Assembly: GCA_900544455.1 (NCBI GenBank)
Contig: UQVJ01000075.1
Span: 1-8,464, forward strand
DNA: 8,464 bases
Source of the DNA: an uncultured Eggerthella sp.
GTDB lineage: Bacteria > Actinomycetota > Coriobacteriia > Coriobacteriales > Eggerthellaceae
Direction: 5' to 3'
A model generated the notes under the pieces. It saw nothing but the letters and a program-made list of their open reading frames with translations. It ran no database searches and was not told the DNA's origin. The first letter of the stretch is position 1. The number at the start of each line of letters is the position of its first letter. The position numbers and the translations under genes were made by a program. This document shows positions 6,381-8,464 of this stretch, piece after piece.

Positions 6381-7859
6381 CTACTCCTCGAAATCGGGCA
6401 GCCAGTGCTTGGGATCCACTTCCTTGAACTGACAGCGCTGGAAGCGATCTTTCTGGTTGTACGGCACCGTGCAATCGAAAATAACTTTGCAGGCAATGCC
6501 ATGGTCGCGAATCGAAGGCGAACATGTTGGGTCGTTTGACGGATCAAGCGGATGGCAGCGAACGCCGGGAATGGTAACGATGTCCACATCTCCCTGAAAA
6601 CGCGTGTTCATCGCCCACAGCACATCTTTGATGTCGAAGGGATCAACGTCTTCGTCGACCAGGAACACATGCTTCAATTCGCTGAAAGCAGAGAAAGCCA
6701 GCAGAGCCATTTGACGCTGACGGCCCTCGTCGGAAGGCATGTTCTTCTTGACCTGAAGCACCGCCATGTACTTGCCGCCACCAGGCGTTGCACAATACAC
6801 GTTCTGCAGGCGGCCAGGCATAGCCCTTTCAACCATTTGAATGATGCTTGCCTCAGTGGGAATGCCCGCCATGCTTACGTGCTCTTCGGAAGGGCCGATA
6901 CAGGTTTGCATGATGGGGTTCTTGCGCGTGGTTACCGCCTTGACCTTGATAACAGGCAGCTCAGACACAGCAGGGCCAGTGTAGCCAGGAAATTCGGGCA
7001 TAGCCTTACCGGAATGGGTGTTTTGATCTTCCGCAACACGTTTTCCGGGCAGCAACTCGCCTTCAATAACGTATTCAGCATTGGCAATGCAGCGCTCTTC
7101 AATGGTGAGGCACTTTACCATGCGAACAGGCTTTCCGCGCAGAGCGCCTGCAACGTTGAGCTCGTCGTAGCCCAAAGGCGTGGTGGGCGGCTCAAAACAG
7201 GTTGCCAATTCAATGGCAGGATCTACGCCGATGCTGATAGAAATCGGAAGCGGCTTGCCCAGCGCTTCAGCCTTTTCGTAGAACGCGCCGATATGACGAG
7301 CACCGGGAACCATATAGATGGAAATTTCATCGGGACCCTGCAAACACAAGCGATGAATGGTGATGTCGGAAACGTGCGTTTCTGGGTCGGATGCGTAGCA
7401 CATACCCAAGGTGATATACGGACCCGCATCTTCCGGCGTATTGGTAGGTGCCGGAACAAGCTTACGCACATCGAAGCCTTCTTCAGTGGCAAGGTGCACC
7501 ACTTCTCGGCATACCGCCTCTTCTTCAGGCACATCAACGGGCGGCACCGGGTTCAATACCGCTTCGTTGAGCATGAAGCCCAAGCGCTTCGGATCGGCAT
7601 CGAGCAGCTTCGCCACCCTATCGCGACTTGCGAGCAAGCCAATAGCAACACGTGCATCGGGATGACCCTTGATGTTGTTGAACACCATGGCGGGACCTTC
7701 TTGTGTGGGACGGGGCACCGTACCGCCTGCGCCGACGTGGCGATACACGCCGCACAGCTCCGCCTCAGGGTCTACCTCGACATCGGTTTCCACCAGCTGA
7801 CCAGGGATCCCACGCAGAAACTCAAGCGCGCTGCGAAGATCGTCGACGTTATTACTCAT
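6381..7859 (-). CDS. UbiD-family prenyl-FMN-dependent decarboxylase
   Basis: A 492-residue protein, normal UbiD length. Segments recognised: SDITIHR (164-170), GARHIGAFYEKAEALGKPL (186-204), SIGVDPAIELAT (209-220), DELNVAGALRG (232-242), NAEYVIEGEL (260-269) and GGGKYMAVLQ (in the C-terminal part). R170 matches the catalytic Arg (R173 of fungal Fdc1). H189 and E233 match the metal/phosphate-anchoring His and Glu. The remaining anchor, Asn in Fdc1, is Asp here (D165). The acidic cluster E262/E266/E268 covers the catalytic Glu region. UbiD enzymes reversibly decarboxylate aromatic or alpha,beta-unsaturated acids. The PEDAGPYIT...SDITIHR style is closer to hydroxybenzoate/gallate-type decarboxylases than to ubiquinone UbiD, but the substrate is not settled. 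The ATG at 7859 has GGAGGAGGGA about eight bases upstream. It is first in an operon with ubiX; no small third (D-type) subunit gene follows. Confidence 0.95.
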   Translation of the reverse strand: MSNNVDDLRSALEFLRGIPGQLVETDVEVDPEAELCGVYRHVGAGGTVPRPTQEGPAMVFNNIKGHPDARVAIGLLASRDRVAKLLDADPKRLGFMLNEAVLNPVPPVDVPEEEAVCREVVHLATEEGFDVRKLVPAPTNTPEDAGPYITLGMCYASDPETHVSDITIHRLCLQGPDEISIYMVPGARHIGAFYEKAEALGKPLPISISIGVDPAIELATCFEPPTTPLGYDELNVAGALRGKPVRMVKCLTIEERCIANAEYVIEGELLPGKRVAEDQNTHSGKAMPEFPGYTGPAVSELPVIKVKAVTTRKNPIMQTCIGPSEEHVSMAGIPTEASIIQMVERAMPGRLQNVYCATPGGGKYMAVLQVKKNMPSDEGRQRQMALLAFSAFSELKHVFLVDEDVDPFDIKDVLWAMNTRFQGDVDIVTIPGVRCHPLDPSNDPTCSPSIRDHGIACKVIFDCTVPYNQKDRFQRCQFKEVDPKHWLPDFEE

Positions 7860-7876
7860 AAGTTATCCCTCCTCCA

Positions 7877-7907
7877 GAACATGTTCACAATTATAGGGGA
7901 ATACTCC
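7877..7907 (-). promoter_or_regulatory. Probable promoter and operator of the ubiD-ubiX operon
   Basis: On the minus strand: GGAGTAT (7907-7901), a perfect TATAAT (7895-7890), then the perfect 10-bp palindrome GAACATGTTC (7886-7877), directly before the ribosome binding site. The expected transcription start is within the palindrome, a position suited to repression, and leaves a leader of only about 25 bases. No strong -35 is visible: the best near-match, ATGACA, is 15 bases from the -10. The arrangement repeats upstream of the hydrolase gene. Confidence 0.6.
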
Positions 7908-7950
7908 ACTTGTCATTAGCAAGGAACCGGGAATATAGGGGCAGATCCCA

Positions 7951-7990
7951 GAAACAAAAAAGAACCCAGAGCGTGCACTCTGGGTTCTTT
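7951..7990 (-). terminator. Rho-independent terminator of the membrane-protein gene
   Basis: A perfect 13-bp stem (AAAGAACCCAGAG with CTCTGGGTTCTTT, 7959-7971 and 7978-7990) and a 6-base loop. On the minus strand the stem runs into TTCTTTTTTGTTT. It lies about 50 bases after the stop of the gene at 8042 and before the ubiD promoter, so it isolates the ubiD operon from upstream transcription. Confidence 0.93.
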
Positions 7991-8041
7991 CGGGTTTTGA
8001 AACCTTTAGCTCCGAGTTTTAGACGTTTCCGTCAGGTGAGG

Positions 8042-8464
8042 TTATTTCTCCTCGTCCTGAAGCTTACCAGCCTTAGCGGCCTCCAAGCGAGCATGGAGTG
8101 CAACCAACTGGCGCTCAGTCTCTTCATCCTCGATGCGCTGCAGTTCCTTGTTGTAGGCGTAGTCTGCGCGGATCTTGTCGTTGTCGGAGATGAGCAGGTA
8201 GAGAACGATTGCGGCAAGGAAGCCGACGCCGCCGCCGCGGGCTACGATGAAGCCTGCGATCATGCCTGTCATGCCCTTGTCAAGGTCGTCGCGTACCAGA
8301 CCGAATGCGATCTGCGAGCAGAGCCAGCCTTGGATGAGCAGTACAACTACGAGGAGTGCTGCAGATGCTGCAAGGGATGCCTCGTACAGAGGATAGATGA
8401 ACAAACCAAGTACGGTGAACAGCAGGTTGGTGCCGGAACCATCGTAGATGGAGTCCATGCCCTG
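8042..8464 (-). CDS. Small membrane protein of unknown function, start probably beyond the window
   Basis: The frame is open to the right edge. An ATG at 8458 begins MDSIYDGSGTNLLF, but AGGG lies only one base before it, too close for a normal ribosome binding site, so the true start may be upstream. From that Met there are 138 residues. A short hydrophobic stretch lies at 12-25, a clear membrane helix at about 28-52, and a Gly-rich hydrophobic region with probably one or two helices at 63-90 (GMIAGFIVARGGGVGFLAAIVLYLLI). A strongly charged, helix-prone tail follows at 91-138 (KELQRIEDEETERQ...) and could form a coiled coil on the cytoplasmic side. I do not recognise the family. It has its own terminator and is separated from ubiD by a promoter, so a link to the decarboxylase is not supported beyond proximity. 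Confidence 0.7.
   Translation of the reverse strand, partial: QGMDSIYDGSGTNLLFTVLGLFIYPLYEASLAASAALLVVVLLIQGWLCSQIAFGLVRDDLDKGMTGMIAGFIVARGGGVGFLAAIVLYLLISDNDKIRADYAYNKELQRIEDEETERQLVALHARLEAAKAGKLQDEEK

Noticed and set aside
7877..7886. LexA/SOS box of the Gram-positive GAAC-N4-GTTC type
   Set aside because: The half-sites are GAAC and GTTC but are separated by two bases, not four, both here and at 5711-5720, and the downstream genes are not DNA repair genes.
6552..7919. Long plus-strand open frame antisense to the UbiD gene
   Set aside because: It lacks a recognisable domain, is rich in His and Arg as expected for the complement of a coding frame, has no ribosome binding site, and overlaps a clearly real gene.

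Overview
The window is a chromosomal stretch of about 8.5 kb from what looks like an anaerobic Gram-positive, most plausibly a member of the Coriobacteriia/Eggerthellaceae. That is an inference from protein style, strong purine-rich ribosome binding sites and moderate G+C (mid-50s % by eye). No rRNA, tRNA, insertion sequence, CRISPR array or phage gene was seen. Seven of the eight genes lie on the minus strand; only a LysR-type regulator is on the plus strand.

Layout from left to right: (1) A coupled minus-strand pair, a MaoC-like hot-dog dehydratase followed by a VOC/glyoxalase-fold protein cut off by the window edge. It diverges from a LysR-type regulator across a 0.33-kb intergenic region that carries a canonical T-N11-A operator candidate and repeated CGCAA half-sites. 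(2) nadE, the two-domain glutamine-dependent NAD+ synthase, convergent with lysR and read from its own promoter. (3) A nitroreductase-family flavoprotein and an alpha/beta hydrolase with a fluoroacetate-dehalogenase-like active site, ending at a strong terminator. (4) A tightly coupled UbiD-UbiX pair, that is, a prenylated-flavin-dependent decarboxylase and the flavin prenyltransferase that makes its cofactor, ending in a UUCG-capped terminator. (5) A small membrane protein with a charged tail that runs off the right edge, with its own terminator.

How they may work together: UbiX supplies prenyl-FMN to UbiD, which probably (de)carboxylates an aromatic or unsaturated acid. The hydrolase would cleave carbon-halogen bonds of small haloacids, and the nitroreductase would reduce a nitro, quinone or similar acceptor. 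The MaoC/VOC pair fits handling of an acyl-CoA or acyl intermediate under LysR control. Apart from housekeeping nadE, this reads as accessory catabolism of aromatic or xenobiotic acids.

The most noteworthy signals are a promoter/operator block shared by the ubiD-ubiX operon and the hydrolase gene (GGAGTAT, a -10-like box, then GAACRTGTTC), which suggests one regulator controls both, and the complete halide-pocket residue set in the hydrolase. I did not find an obviously new multi-gene defence or mobile system.
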